A DNA stretch of 16,891 nt, from assembly GCA_021772355.1 (NCBI GenBank), contig JAJFMB010000139.1:1-16891 (forward strand), written 5' to 3'. This stretch comes from Chlamydiota bacterium. Its GTDB lineage: Bacteria > Chlamydiota > Chlamydiia > Chlamydiales > JAJFMB01. A model generated the notes under the pieces. That model saw only the letters and a program-made list of their open reading frames with translations. It had not been told where the DNA came from and did not search any database. The position numbers and the translations under genes are program-made. Positions 5,970 to 12,975 of this stretch are shown here, in pieces; position 1 is the first letter of the stretch, and each line of letters starts with the position of its first letter.

Positions 5970-7133
5970 ATGATTAAAAAAATAGTTCTTATCACCAATT
6001 TCAATTTGTATCACTCCAAAAGGCGTTTCACACAAAAATTTTCGGAAGCTTTAAACCGCAAGGGAGTTGAGACGCGCATAATTGATGCTGAAGAAACTGT
6101 ATTAGACACTGAAACAGTAGGATCAATCAAAAAGTTTAAGCCGGATGTCACCTGTTCATTTAACACCCTTCTCCCTTTTCCTAATAAGAAATTCCTCTGG
6201 GATCTCTTAAAAATTCCGCACTGGTCTATCCTCGTCGATCCCTCTATTTACAGCGTCAATCTGATCAACAGTCCCTACTCTGTAATTTCATGCGTTGATC
6301 GTTTTGACTGTGAAGGACTAGCTGCAACTGGTTTTCAGAAATCCTTTTTCTGGCCCCACGGCGTGGAAAAAGAGCTAAAGTCTGACAATGGAGAGCGTCC
6401 CTATGATGTGGCCTTCTTAGGAAGTTGTTACGATTATGAAAATCTACGTGGTTACTGGCAAGACACCCTACCAAAAAAACAGAGCGATGTCCTCGATTCT
6501 GCAATAGAAATCGTCTTATCTGATAATCACACACCGCTTCAAGCAGCTCTTGTGCAAGCGTGGAATGCCGCAGGACTTTTTCCTGGTCAAGCCGATTTTG
6601 CTACATTATTTTATTACCTTGACCTCTATACCCGTGGCAAAGATCGCGTCGACTTAATCCGCTCTATAAAAGATGCTAACGTTCATGTCTTTGGTGATCT
6701 ATCTCAAGATAATGTAGTGGAAAAACTTGGATGGTCCTACTATGTAGGTTCTCAACCCAATGTGACTCTGCATGATTCCGTCTCATTCGAAGACTCTTAC
6801 GCCATTATGAAGCAGTGCAAAATCTGTCTCAACAGCAACCCTTTCTTTAAAAATGGTTCACACGAACGAGTATTCAACAGCTACGTCTTAGGCGCCGTCC
6901 CCCTAACATCTGATAATCTATTTATGAGAGAACAATTTGAGGTTGGAAATGAAATTCTTCTTCACCAAAATCGCGAATTAGATCTAGTCAATGCACAAGT
7001 CAATGACCTTCTCGCCAATGAAACAAAGCGGCAAGAAATGGCCAACCGTGGTCGCGATAAAGTGCTGCAACACCACACCTGGGACAAACGCGCCGAGCAG
7101 GTATTAGAAATCTTACCGGCATTATTGAAATAA
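5970..7133 (+). CDS. CgeB-like glycosyltransferase (GT-B fold, putative)
   Basis: 387 residues, no signal peptide or membrane segment, so probably cytoplasmic. The N-terminal half (about 1-140) looks like the DUF3880-type domain of spore-maturation CgeB relatives (KKIVLITNFNLYH, HWSILVDP, CVDRFD, FFWPHGVE). The C-terminal half has glycosyltransferase-1-like motifs: YDVAFLGSC (145-153), KICLNSNPFF (284-293) and the donor-site segment HERVFNSYVLGAVPLTSD (298-315), ending with the helix pair ANRGRDKVLQHHTWDKRAEQVLEI. It probably transfers a sugar from a nucleotide donor to a glycan or protein; neither substrate can be named. It starts three bases after hemH, with its AGAAAGGA ribosome site inside the end of hemH, so the two are probably translationally coupled. 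The functional link to haem synthesis is unclear. Confidence 0.72.
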   Translation: MIKKIVLITNFNLYHSKRRFTQKFSEALNRKGVETRIIDAEETVLDTETVGSIKKFKPDVTCSFNTLLPFPNKKFLWDLLKIPHWSILVDPSIYSVNLINSPYSVISCVDRFDCEGLAATGFQKSFFWPHGVEKELKSDNGERPYDVAFLGSCYDYENLRGYWQDTLPKKQSDVLDSAIEIVLSDNHTPLQAALVQAWNAAGLFPGQADFATLFYYLDLYTRGKDRVDLIRSIKDANVHVFGDLSQDNVVEKLGWSYYVGSQPNVTLHDSVSFEDSYAIMKQCKICLNSNPFFKNGSHERVFNSYVLGAVPLTSDNLFMREQFEVGNEILLHQNRELDLVNAQVNDLLANETKRQEMANRGRDKVLQHHTWDKRAEQVLEILPALLK

Positions 7134-7150
7134 TGTTCCAAATTTATTTC
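7127..7150. other. Inverted repeat spanning the convergent gene ends
   Basis: GAAATAA (7127-7133) and TTATTTC (7144-7150) are perfect inverted copies separated by ten bases, and each contains the stop codon of one of two convergent genes. Only 10 bp lie between the genes. This could act as a weak bidirectional terminator; it lacks GC pairs, so chance is a serious alternative. Confidence 0.3.
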
Positions 7151-9714
7151 TTATGCATGTGAGGACTTAGTAAACCTGCCATCTTGAACATATCAATCGA
7201 TTGATCGCTCCCAAATACTTTGGCAAGTTTTGCATCAGGCTTGATAATCCGCTTATTGTCTGTGTCTTGAAGTTTATGAGATTTTATGTAATCCCAAACT
7301 TTCTTCATCACATCGCCGCGGGTCAGAGATTCGGCTCCTGTGACTGCAGACAATTCAGGTGAAAGCTGAAGTTCAGGCATTTTGCGCGGTTTTTTTTCTT
7401 TTGTTTTCTTTTCCGCTTTCCCTTTTGCTGTTTTGCCTTTAGCCCCTTTTCCTTTTGCGCGCGTCTTTTTTACATACGCCGTACGAGGATGACTGGGATA
7501 TTTATCGGAAAGTTGGTCAAGGTCATTGACGATGACGTCACATTCGGGAAAGGTGGAACAAGAGTAGAAAATTTTTCCGAAGCGCGACTTTCGCGCCACC
7601 ATTTTACCGGGACATTCCAGTGCCGGACAGTCAGGCATATCCTCTACCGGTATTGCCTCTTCACCCTTCTTTGGAATATTGATAATGCCTTTACAATCCG
7701 GATAACTTGAGCATCCTAAGAACGCTCCAAAGCGACCGTGACGTAATACCATAGCGGCCTTGCACAGTGGGCAATTCTGTTCCCAATCAAATTCTTCGGC
7801 ATAGTCATCCTTATTGAATTCGAGTGCTTCAATCGGTGCCGTGTAATCACAATCAGGATAACGCACACAACCATAAAAATAGCGCGACTTGTACCAAACT
7901 TTTTGCAATTTTCCTTCATGACACTTCGGACAATCAATGTCTGTTGACACTTTAGGAACAAAAGCTTCTTTTTCAGCCACTTCCAATGTTGGTAAGAACT
8001 GGACCCAAAAGTCACGAATCAACTCACGCCAATCTTTGTGATCCTCAGCAACTAATTCCAGATTATCTTCCATCATGGCTGTGAAACCAATATCCATGAT
8101 CTGCGTAAAGTGGTTTTCCAGCATTTGCGCAATCACTTCGCCAAGCTCTGTAGGTTTTAAGCGCCCGCTCTCTTTGATCGTGTATTCTCGATTCTGAATT
8201 TTATTCATGATAGCAGCGTACGTTGAAGGTCGCCCTATACCACATTTTTCTAACTCTTTGACCAACGATGCTTCACTAAAACGGGGAGGAGGACGGGTAA
8301 AGGCTTGATCTGAAGTTAATTCGAGTAAATTTAAAACCTGGCCGGCTTCAAGATTAGGCAGAATACGATCTTCATCATCTTTCTCCTCTTCATCCCCTTT
8401 TTCTTCATAGACTGCCAGGAAACCTTGAAATTTCATGGTTGAACCCGTGGCACGCACGATAATGTCGCCTCCAACATCAATATCTGCACTAACGGTGTCA
8501 TAAACCGCAGGCATCATCTGTGAAGCGAGAAAACGTCTCCAAATCAACTGATAGAGCATAAATTGTTCGCGAGTCAAAAACGGTTCTACAACTTCGGGAG
8601 GGTGTTCAAAATTAGTAGGACGGATAGCTTCGTGAGCGTCTTGAGCACTTTTCTTTGAGGTGTAAAATTTCGGTTGATCAGGGAGAAAATGTTTCCCGTA
8701 ATGCTGTAATATAAATGATCGAGCTGCTTCAACCGCTTCAGGAGCCACACGAACGGAGTCGGTACGCATATAGGTAATCAAACCTTCTGCCCCTTCTTTG
8801 CCCATGTCAATACCCTCATACAGGCCTTGAGCGATGTTCATCGTACGAGCTGATGAAAATCCAAAGTGACGACTCGCTTCTTGCTGCAGGGTTGATGTGA
8901 TGAAAGAGGGAACGGGATTACGTTTTTTCTCTTTTCGATCCACTTTAAGAACACGATAGGGAACATTCTGCATCCGCGCTAGGATTTCATCTGCAGTCTT
9001 TTTGTTATCAATTATCGTAACTTCTTTTCCCTTAACCGGTTCTTTCTCAACTTTTTTGCCATCTACTGAGTAAAGGTTCGTTCGGAATGTGCGATCTTCG
9101 TCACCTTTTTTTACAATGGCACCGATATTCCAATATTCAACAGGATTAAAAGCGCGGATTTCATTTTCTCTATCCACGACTAATTTTAAAGCTACGGATT
9201 GCACGCGTCCGGCTGATACTGCTGATTGCCTACCTCTTTGGATACGGCGATTTAAAATTGGAGAGATCTTATATCCCACAATGCGATCTAGAAGGCGCCT
9301 AGCTTGCTGAGCATCAACAAGAGCATGATCTATCTCTCTTGGATGCTCAAGAGCTCTCAGCACATCTCTTTTGGTAATCGAATTGAAAGAGATTCGCTTA
9401 GTTACAGTCTCTGGCGGCAGAATTTGCTCGATATGAGCCGCAATCGCCTCACCTTCACGGTCAGGGTCAGGAGACAAATAAACGACATCGCACTTTTTCG
9501 CGGCACTTCTCAACTTATCAATAACAGTTTGTTTGTCGGGCATCACGACATACTGAGGTTCGAAGTCGTTTTCCAAGTCGATGCCAAAATCTTTCTGCGG
9601 TAAATCGAGGATATGACCGATTGTAGATTCGAATAGATAGTCGGAACCTAAAAATTTCTTAAGAGTCTTAATTTTTGCAGGAGACTCTACAATGATAAGG
9701 TGTTTTTTCTTCAT
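7144..9714 (-). CDS. topA: DNA topoisomerase I with C-terminal SWIB domain
   Basis: 856 residues. The type IA enzyme relaxes negative supercoils by a single-strand passage reaction. An N-terminal TOPRIM domain shows E10 (IVESPAK) and DPDREGE (83-89) for Mg binding. The active-site tyrosine is Y315 in ITYMRTDS, and further core motifs include SAGRVQSVAL (167-176) and GIGRPSTYA (492-500). Three Cys4 zinc-ribbon units follow (C595/C598/C616/C622; C648/C651/C668/C674; C696/C701/C719/C725). A Lys-rich linker (about 749-778) then leads to a SWIB/MDM2-type domain (about 779-856, LSPELSAVTGAESLTRGDV...IDMFKMAGLLSPH), a fusion characteristic of Chlamydiae and probably acting on chromatin-like nucleoid contacts. 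ATG 9714 overlaps the aroB stop as ATGA, implying coupling. No truncation or missing catalytic residue is seen. Confidence 0.97.
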   Translation of the reverse strand: MKKKHLIIVESPAKIKTLKKFLGSDYLFESTIGHILDLPQKDFGIDLENDFEPQYVVMPDKQTVIDKLRSAAKKCDVVYLSPDPDREGEAIAAHIEQILPPETVTKRISFNSITKRDVLRALEHPREIDHALVDAQQARRLLDRIVGYKISPILNRRIQRGRQSAVSAGRVQSVALKLVVDRENEIRAFNPVEYWNIGAIVKKGDEDRTFRTNLYSVDGKKVEKEPVKGKEVTIIDNKKTADEILARMQNVPYRVLKVDRKEKKRNPVPSFITSTLQQEASRHFGFSSARTMNIAQGLYEGIDMGKEGAEGLITYMRTDSVRVAPEAVEAARSFILQHYGKHFLPDQPKFYTSKKSAQDAHEAIRPTNFEHPPEVVEPFLTREQFMLYQLIWRRFLASQMMPAVYDTVSADIDVGGDIIVRATGSTMKFQGFLAVYEEKGDEEEKDDEDRILPNLEAGQVLNLLELTSDQAFTRPPPRFSEASLVKELEKCGIGRPSTYAAIMNKIQNREYTIKESGRLKPTELGEVIAQMLENHFTQIMDIGFTAMMEDNLELVAEDHKDWRELIRDFWVQFLPTLEVAEKEAFVPKVSTDIDCPKCHEGKLQKVWYKSRYFYGCVRYPDCDYTAPIEALEFNKDDYAEEFDWEQNCPLCKAAMVLRHGRFGAFLGCSSYPDCKGIINIPKKGEEAIPVEDMPDCPALECPGKMVARKSRFGKIFYSCSTFPECDVIVNDLDQLSDKYPSHPRTAYVKKTRAKGKGAKGKTAKGKAEKKTKEKKPRKMPELQLSPELSAVTGAESLTRGDVMKKVWDYIKSHKLQDTDNKRIIKPDAKLAKVFGSDQSIDMFKMAGLLSPHMHKK

Positions 9715-10730
9715 ACTACTGTTTTTTCTATTAATAATTGGTCAACATCCGTAACTCTGACGACTTTGCCAATTTTTTTTGCAACAATCAAGCTGAATTT
9801 TCCAAAAGAAGATTTTTTATCGCGGCGCATTAATGCAATCAGTTGATCTGCAGGGATATCTGGTAATGACGTCGGAAGTTCGGCTTTTTGACAAATTTCA
9901 ACTTGTTTTTGTATAAATTTCTCTTCAACTTCACCAAGAAGGAAGCTCAAACGGGCTGCCAAACACATGCCGATTGCCACCGCTTCTCCGTGTAAATATT
10001 TTTTATAATGAGTAACCGCTTCAATCGCATGAGCAAATGTATGCCCCCAATTTAATATGGCACGCTCTCCCTGCTCTCTTTCATCAGCGTTTACTATTTC
10101 CGCCTTGATTTCGCAAGAACGATTTATAATTTTTTTCAAGCACTCTTCATCAAGCTGCAAGATGTTCTCCATCTTTTCCTCTAGGAAAGTAAAGAACTCA
10201 GGGTCCTTAATCACCCCATACTTAATAACTTCTGCCAATCCTGAACAAAACTCTCTTCTAGATAAAGTACGTAAAAAAGAAGGATTTATCCAAACGCGTT
10301 TCGGATGATGCAAAACTCCTACCAAATTCTTTACGGGAGGGACATTCACTGCTGTCTTTCCTCCGATTGCTGCATCCACCATTCCTAATAGAGTAGTTGG
10401 TATATGCATCACATCTATACCACGCATATAACATCCCGCCACAAACCCGGCTAAATCGGTGACCATTCCACCGCCCAAAGCAATCACCAGGGAGTGGCGG
10501 TCACATCCCAAGTTCGACATTGCTTTCCAGCACAGTTCGGCACTGTTCAGTGTTTTCGATTCTTCACCAGGCGGCAGCAAGAGCGCGCGCTTCCGATCGA
10601 ACAATTCTTCACCATAAAGCGCAAAGACATTTTCGTCTGAAATGACGACATAACTCGAATAACGATCGAGCATATCTTGCACCTGCGGCTTTTCAGATAT
10701 AACGATTTCAGTGCCGTATTTTTCTAACAT
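9711..10730 (-). CDS. aroB: 3-dehydroquinate synthase
   Basis: 339 residues, slightly short for the family (about 350-360). It converts DAHP to 3-dehydroquinate, the second step of the shikimate pathway, using NAD and a divalent metal. The NAD-binding segment ALGGGMVTDLAGFVAGCYMRG (84-104) and PTTLLGMVDAAIGGKTAVN (111-129) are intact. The metal ligands are E167 (LAEVIKYG), H230 (NWGHTFAHAIE) and H247 (LHGEA). The start at ATG 10730 leaves a short N-terminus, and its Shine-Dalgarno is poor (GAG immediately before ATG). The stop overlaps the topA start by four bases. A 20-bp perfect palindrome lies 28 bases upstream of the start. No other aromatic-pathway gene is visible in the window. Confidence 0.96.
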   Translation of the reverse strand: MLEKYGTEIVISEKPQVQDMLDRYSSYVVISDENVFALYGEELFDRKRALLLPPGEESKTLNSAELCWKAMSNLGCDRHSLVIALGGGMVTDLAGFVAGCYMRGIDVMHIPTTLLGMVDAAIGGKTAVNVPPVKNLVGVLHHPKRVWINPSFLRTLSRREFCSGLAEVIKYGVIKDPEFFTFLEEKMENILQLDEECLKKIINRSCEIKAEIVNADEREQGERAILNWGHTFAHAIEAVTHYKKYLHGEAVAIGMCLAARLSFLLGEVEEKFIQKQVEICQKAELPTSLPDIPADQLIALMRRDKKSSFGKFSLIVAKKIGKVVRVTDVDQLLIEKTVV

Positions 10731-10758
10731 CTCAATAATAAATTGTAATGGGAGAATT

Positions 10759-10778
10759 AATCTAAATTAATTTAGATT
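10759..10778. promoter_or_regulatory. Perfect 20-bp palindrome upstream of aroB
   Basis: AATCTAAATT followed by its exact reverse complement AATTTAGATT. It lies 28-48 bases before the aroB ATG and just downstream of a possible -10 hexamer (TATACT, 10812-10807 on the minus strand), though no good -35 was found. As DNA it could be an operator for a dimeric repressor; as RNA it could fold into an 8-bp stem with loop TTAA. Low GC makes chance symmetry possible. Confidence 0.4.
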
Positions 10779-10853
10779 TAAATGCAAGGACTGAAAACTA
10801 TCGTATAGTATAAATTGTGTTGAAGAAATCGACTAGCCGAGCATGAATTTTGT

Positions 10854-11066
10854 TTAGAAGGAAATCGTCATTTTTCCTACGACCTTCACAATCTTATTAT
10901 CTTCAGTAGAAGATGAATCCTCTGATTGATCATATCTCGGATTGACAAGGACTTTTAAATTCGGTTTATAATCAGAATCTTGCGATTCTGAGCCGGGAAC
11001 TCCGTCCTCGTTTCTCGCGAGTGAACACTCTTTCGGACTCACAATATCACTTTCTCCACCACCCAA
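10854..11066 (-). CDS. Small hypothetical ORF, possibly real
   Basis: 70 codons from a TTG at 11066, or 62 codons from GTG at 11042, which has GGTGGAG about 11 bases ahead of it. The frame is open from 11096, but no ATG is available. The product is hydrophilic and acidic in the middle (SESQDSD, SEDSSSTEDNK) and ends in a small beta-like stretch (KIVKVVGKMTISF). No signal peptide, membrane segment or known motif is seen. It lies on the same strand between the TPR membrane protein and aroB. It could be a short gene, the 3' remnant of a longer one, or a chance frame. Confidence 0.3.
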   Translation of the reverse strand: MGGGESDIVSPKECSLARNEDGVPGSESQDSDYKPNLKVLVNPRYDQSEDSSSTEDNKIVKVVGKMTISF

Positions 11067-11075
11067 AAAGGATGT

Positions 11076-11091
11076 GATTCTGTCTCCAGAA
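11076..11091. other. Small hairpin after the TPR membrane protein gene
   Basis: ATTCTG and CAGAAT form a perfect 6-bp stem with a four-base loop (GAGA on the minus strand). It lies about 117 bases beyond the stop of the membrane protein gene and just ahead of the doubtful small ORF. On the minus strand CACATCC then five T follow. It could be a weak terminator or leader structure. Confidence 0.3.
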
Positions 11092-11207
11092 TTTAGTTAT
11101 TTCTCGTCACATAGGACGATTCGTTAAAAAAATGCATGCATAGAGCAAGCAAAGTGCTTAATAAAATTAATTCGATATGTATCAGTTTCAAAGAAAGTTT
11201 GCAAGAT

Positions 11208-11996
11208 CTAGCTCTTTTCTCTCTGTTCGATATAGGAGAGCATTGTTGATCTTCCCTCTTCAAATTGATGGAGTAGGGAATAAAAGGCTTGAGGAGAAAA
11301 TGCATCTGTCGGCGGAGCCTGATCACTGAGACGGGCATATTGTTTGAGCTCACGCCAGTCGTTCAGCTCTGCTTCGCGGTCACCAATCTTTTGGTTGAGC
11401 AATGCCGAACGCATTAAATTAAACGCAAATAAAACATCGCCAAAGGAACGCTCGCTAGACTCTTCTTTAGCAAGCTCAGCATTAACGATCATTTTCTGTT
11501 TAAGCTCTTGGGTACTCGCCAAAGCACCACGATAATCCTCCTTAGCAATCATCATCGTAATATTAGTGTAATCAGCATAAAAGGGGAGGTCATCTCTCTT
11601 TGTTCGCAATAAAGCAAGATCTGCATATTTTTGAGCCTCAAGTATATTCCCTTGATTAAGCAACTCTTGCGCGATAAGACCATCATATTTTGCATGCAAA
11701 TCAGGTTGTCTTTGTAAAATTCGGGTCAAATCCGTCAAAGCAGTCTTTTTTTCAGAGAGATCAGCACTATCGCTTTGTAAAACTGCAAACTCTTTTTCAG
11801 CTCTGAAAAAATCTGTTGCACTGCTTTTTTGACTACTAGAAGCAAAACGATAACCGATAAGCACAACAGCCAAAAAACAGGCGATCCCGATCAAAACCAC
11901 GCTACCGTAATTTGTAATCCATTCGATAAATCTATTCTCTTCGATTATCTCCAGTTTCTTAGACTTTTTTTTGTTCATAGTTGTTATGCTTTTCAC
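11208..11996 (-). CDS. YfgM-like single-pass membrane protein with TPR-like helices
   Basis: 262 residues. A Lys-rich cytoplasmic N-terminus precedes one transmembrane segment at about 31-50 (YGSVVLIGIACFLAVVLIGY). The rest is helical and resembles tetratricopeptide arrays: LLNQGNILEAQKYADLAL (112-129) and AKEDYRGALASTQELKQK (151-168) read as TPR-type A/B helices. The architecture matches YfgM/DUF2133-type inner-membrane proteins whose periplasmic TPRs work with the Sec and chaperone machinery, but overall similarity is only topological. The listed start is GTG 11996; ATG at 11978 (MNKKKSKK) is an equally good start, and neither has a clear Shine-Dalgarno. The gene heads a same-strand run towards aroB and topA and is divergent from parB. 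Confidence 0.6.
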   Translation of the reverse strand: MKSITTMNKKKSKKLEIIEENRFIEWITNYGSVVLIGIACFLAVVLIGYRFASSSQKSSATDFFRAEKEFAVLQSDSADLSEKKTALTDLTRILQRQPDLHAKYDGLIAQELLNQGNILEAQKYADLALLRTKRDDLPFYADYTNITMMIAKEDYRGALASTQELKQKMIVNAELAKEESSERSFGDVLFAFNLMRSALLNQKIGDREAELNDWRELKQYARLSDQAPPTDAFSPQAFYSLLHQFEEGRSTMLSYIEQREKS

Positions 11997-12029
11997 TTTT
12001 TTACTCTAATGGTGTATTTATGTCTTAAG

Positions 12030-12079
12030 GGAAGGTTTATGCACATCAAACACTCTGCTCTAACCTTCCTAGGGGTTTA
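12030..12079 (+). promoter_or_regulatory. Possible leader peptide with self-sequestered ribosome site before parB
   Basis: A 13-codon frame (ATG 12038-12040, product MHIKHSALTFLGV, TAA 12077-12079) follows AAGGGAAGG, a very good Shine-Dalgarno. GGAAGGTT (12030-12037) is perfectly complementary to AACCTTCC (12062-12069) within that frame, so the ribosome site can pair with the coding part. parB begins 57 bases downstream. This may be a translational attenuator or a chance arrangement; the peptide is not enriched in any one amino acid. Confidence 0.25.
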
Positions 12080-12135
12080 AGGCAACTATTAATTGTTAAG
12101 ATTTAAAGTATTAATGTCAAAGGGAAAACACTAAT

Positions 12136-12975
12136 ATGACTGAAGAAGAGCAAGTCAAAGAAGAAGTTAGAGAAATCGAAGTTGAAAAAATTACTTTTAA
12201 CCCTCACCAACCAAGAAAATCCTTTTGCCAAGAAGGCCTAGAAGAACTTGCCTCATCGATCAAACATGTTGGACTCATTCACCCTCCAGTCGTCCGCCCC
12301 TTACCCGCAGACAATACAAGCTCTTATTCCTATGAGCTTATCTCCGGAGAGCGAAGATTCAGAGCGGTACAGCTTGCGGGATTAAAAAAGATCGCCGTTC
12401 TAGTTCGAATAAGTAGCTCCTGCCTCTCTGCCCAAGCAGCATTAATTGAGAATGTTCAAAGAATCGACCTTAGTCCCATGGAGATTGCAAAAGGATTACA
12501 CAGCTTAATTGAGGAATTTGGCTTTAACCAAGAACACCTTGCCCAAAGGATCGGGAAAAAACGCTCAACCATAGCGAATTATTTACGACTGCTCTCACTT
12601 CCTCCGAATGTGCAACAAAGCTTAAATGACAATTTAATTTCTATGGGTCATGCTAAGGGAATTTTGGCTCTTGACGATCCAAAAAAACAGATTCTTTTAC
12701 ACGAACTCATTCTACGAGACAATCTTAATGTCAGAAAAACAGAAGAGCTCGCAAAAAAACTTTCCCAAAACAATAGTCGATCTGAAAAACCGCCGGAAGC
12801 ACCAATTAGCAATTCCGATCCTCATCTCGTTCAACTTTCCGAACACCTTCAAAGATTACTTGGAACAAAAGTAACAATTCAGAATCAAGGAGATAAAGGA
12901 AAACTCTGCATCGACTATTACAGTCTGGACGATTTGGACAGGCTCCTTAACATGATGGGAATGGACGAGACATGA
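12136..12975 (+). CDS. parB: ParB/Spo0J chromosome-partitioning protein
   Basis: 279 residues. The N-terminal CTP-binding/sliding-clamp domain has NPHQPRK (22-28), the GERRFRA motif (71-77) and AALIENVQR (101-109). The central helix-turn-helix follows (about 134-155, EHLAQRIGKKRSTIANYLRL) and would bind parS. A C-terminal dimerisation segment is at about 228-275 (LVQLSEHLQRLLG...). ParB spreads from parS to organise the origin region with ParA. No parA gene or recognisable parS site was found in the window. ATG 12136 is preceded by AAAGGGA at a rather long spacing. The last codons overlap the downstream ATPase start as ATGA. Its placement at the head of a metal-ATPase/Bat cluster is unusual. 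Confidence 0.95.
   Translation: MTEEEQVKEEVREIEVEKITFNPHQPRKSFCQEGLEELASSIKHVGLIHPPVVRPLPADNTSSYSYELISGERRFRAVQLAGLKKIAVLVRISSSCLSAQAALIENVQRIDLSPMEIAKGLHSLIEEFGFNQEHLAQRIGKKRSTIANYLRLLSLPPNVQQSLNDNLISMGHAKGILALDDPKKQILLHELILRDNLNVRKTEELAKKLSQNNSRSEKPPEAPISNSDPHLVQLSEHLQRLLGTKVTIQNQGDKGKLCIDYYSLDDLDRLLNMMGMDET

Noticed and set aside
11093..11353. 86-codon minus-strand frame overlapping the end of the TPR membrane protein
   Set aside because: Most of it is an alternate frame of the membrane protein gene, with no motif or start signal of its own.
11829..12080. 83-codon plus-strand frame across the divergent region before parB
   Set aside because: Its first half is antisense to the membrane protein N-terminus; only the last 13 codons, with their own ribosome site, are worth noting.
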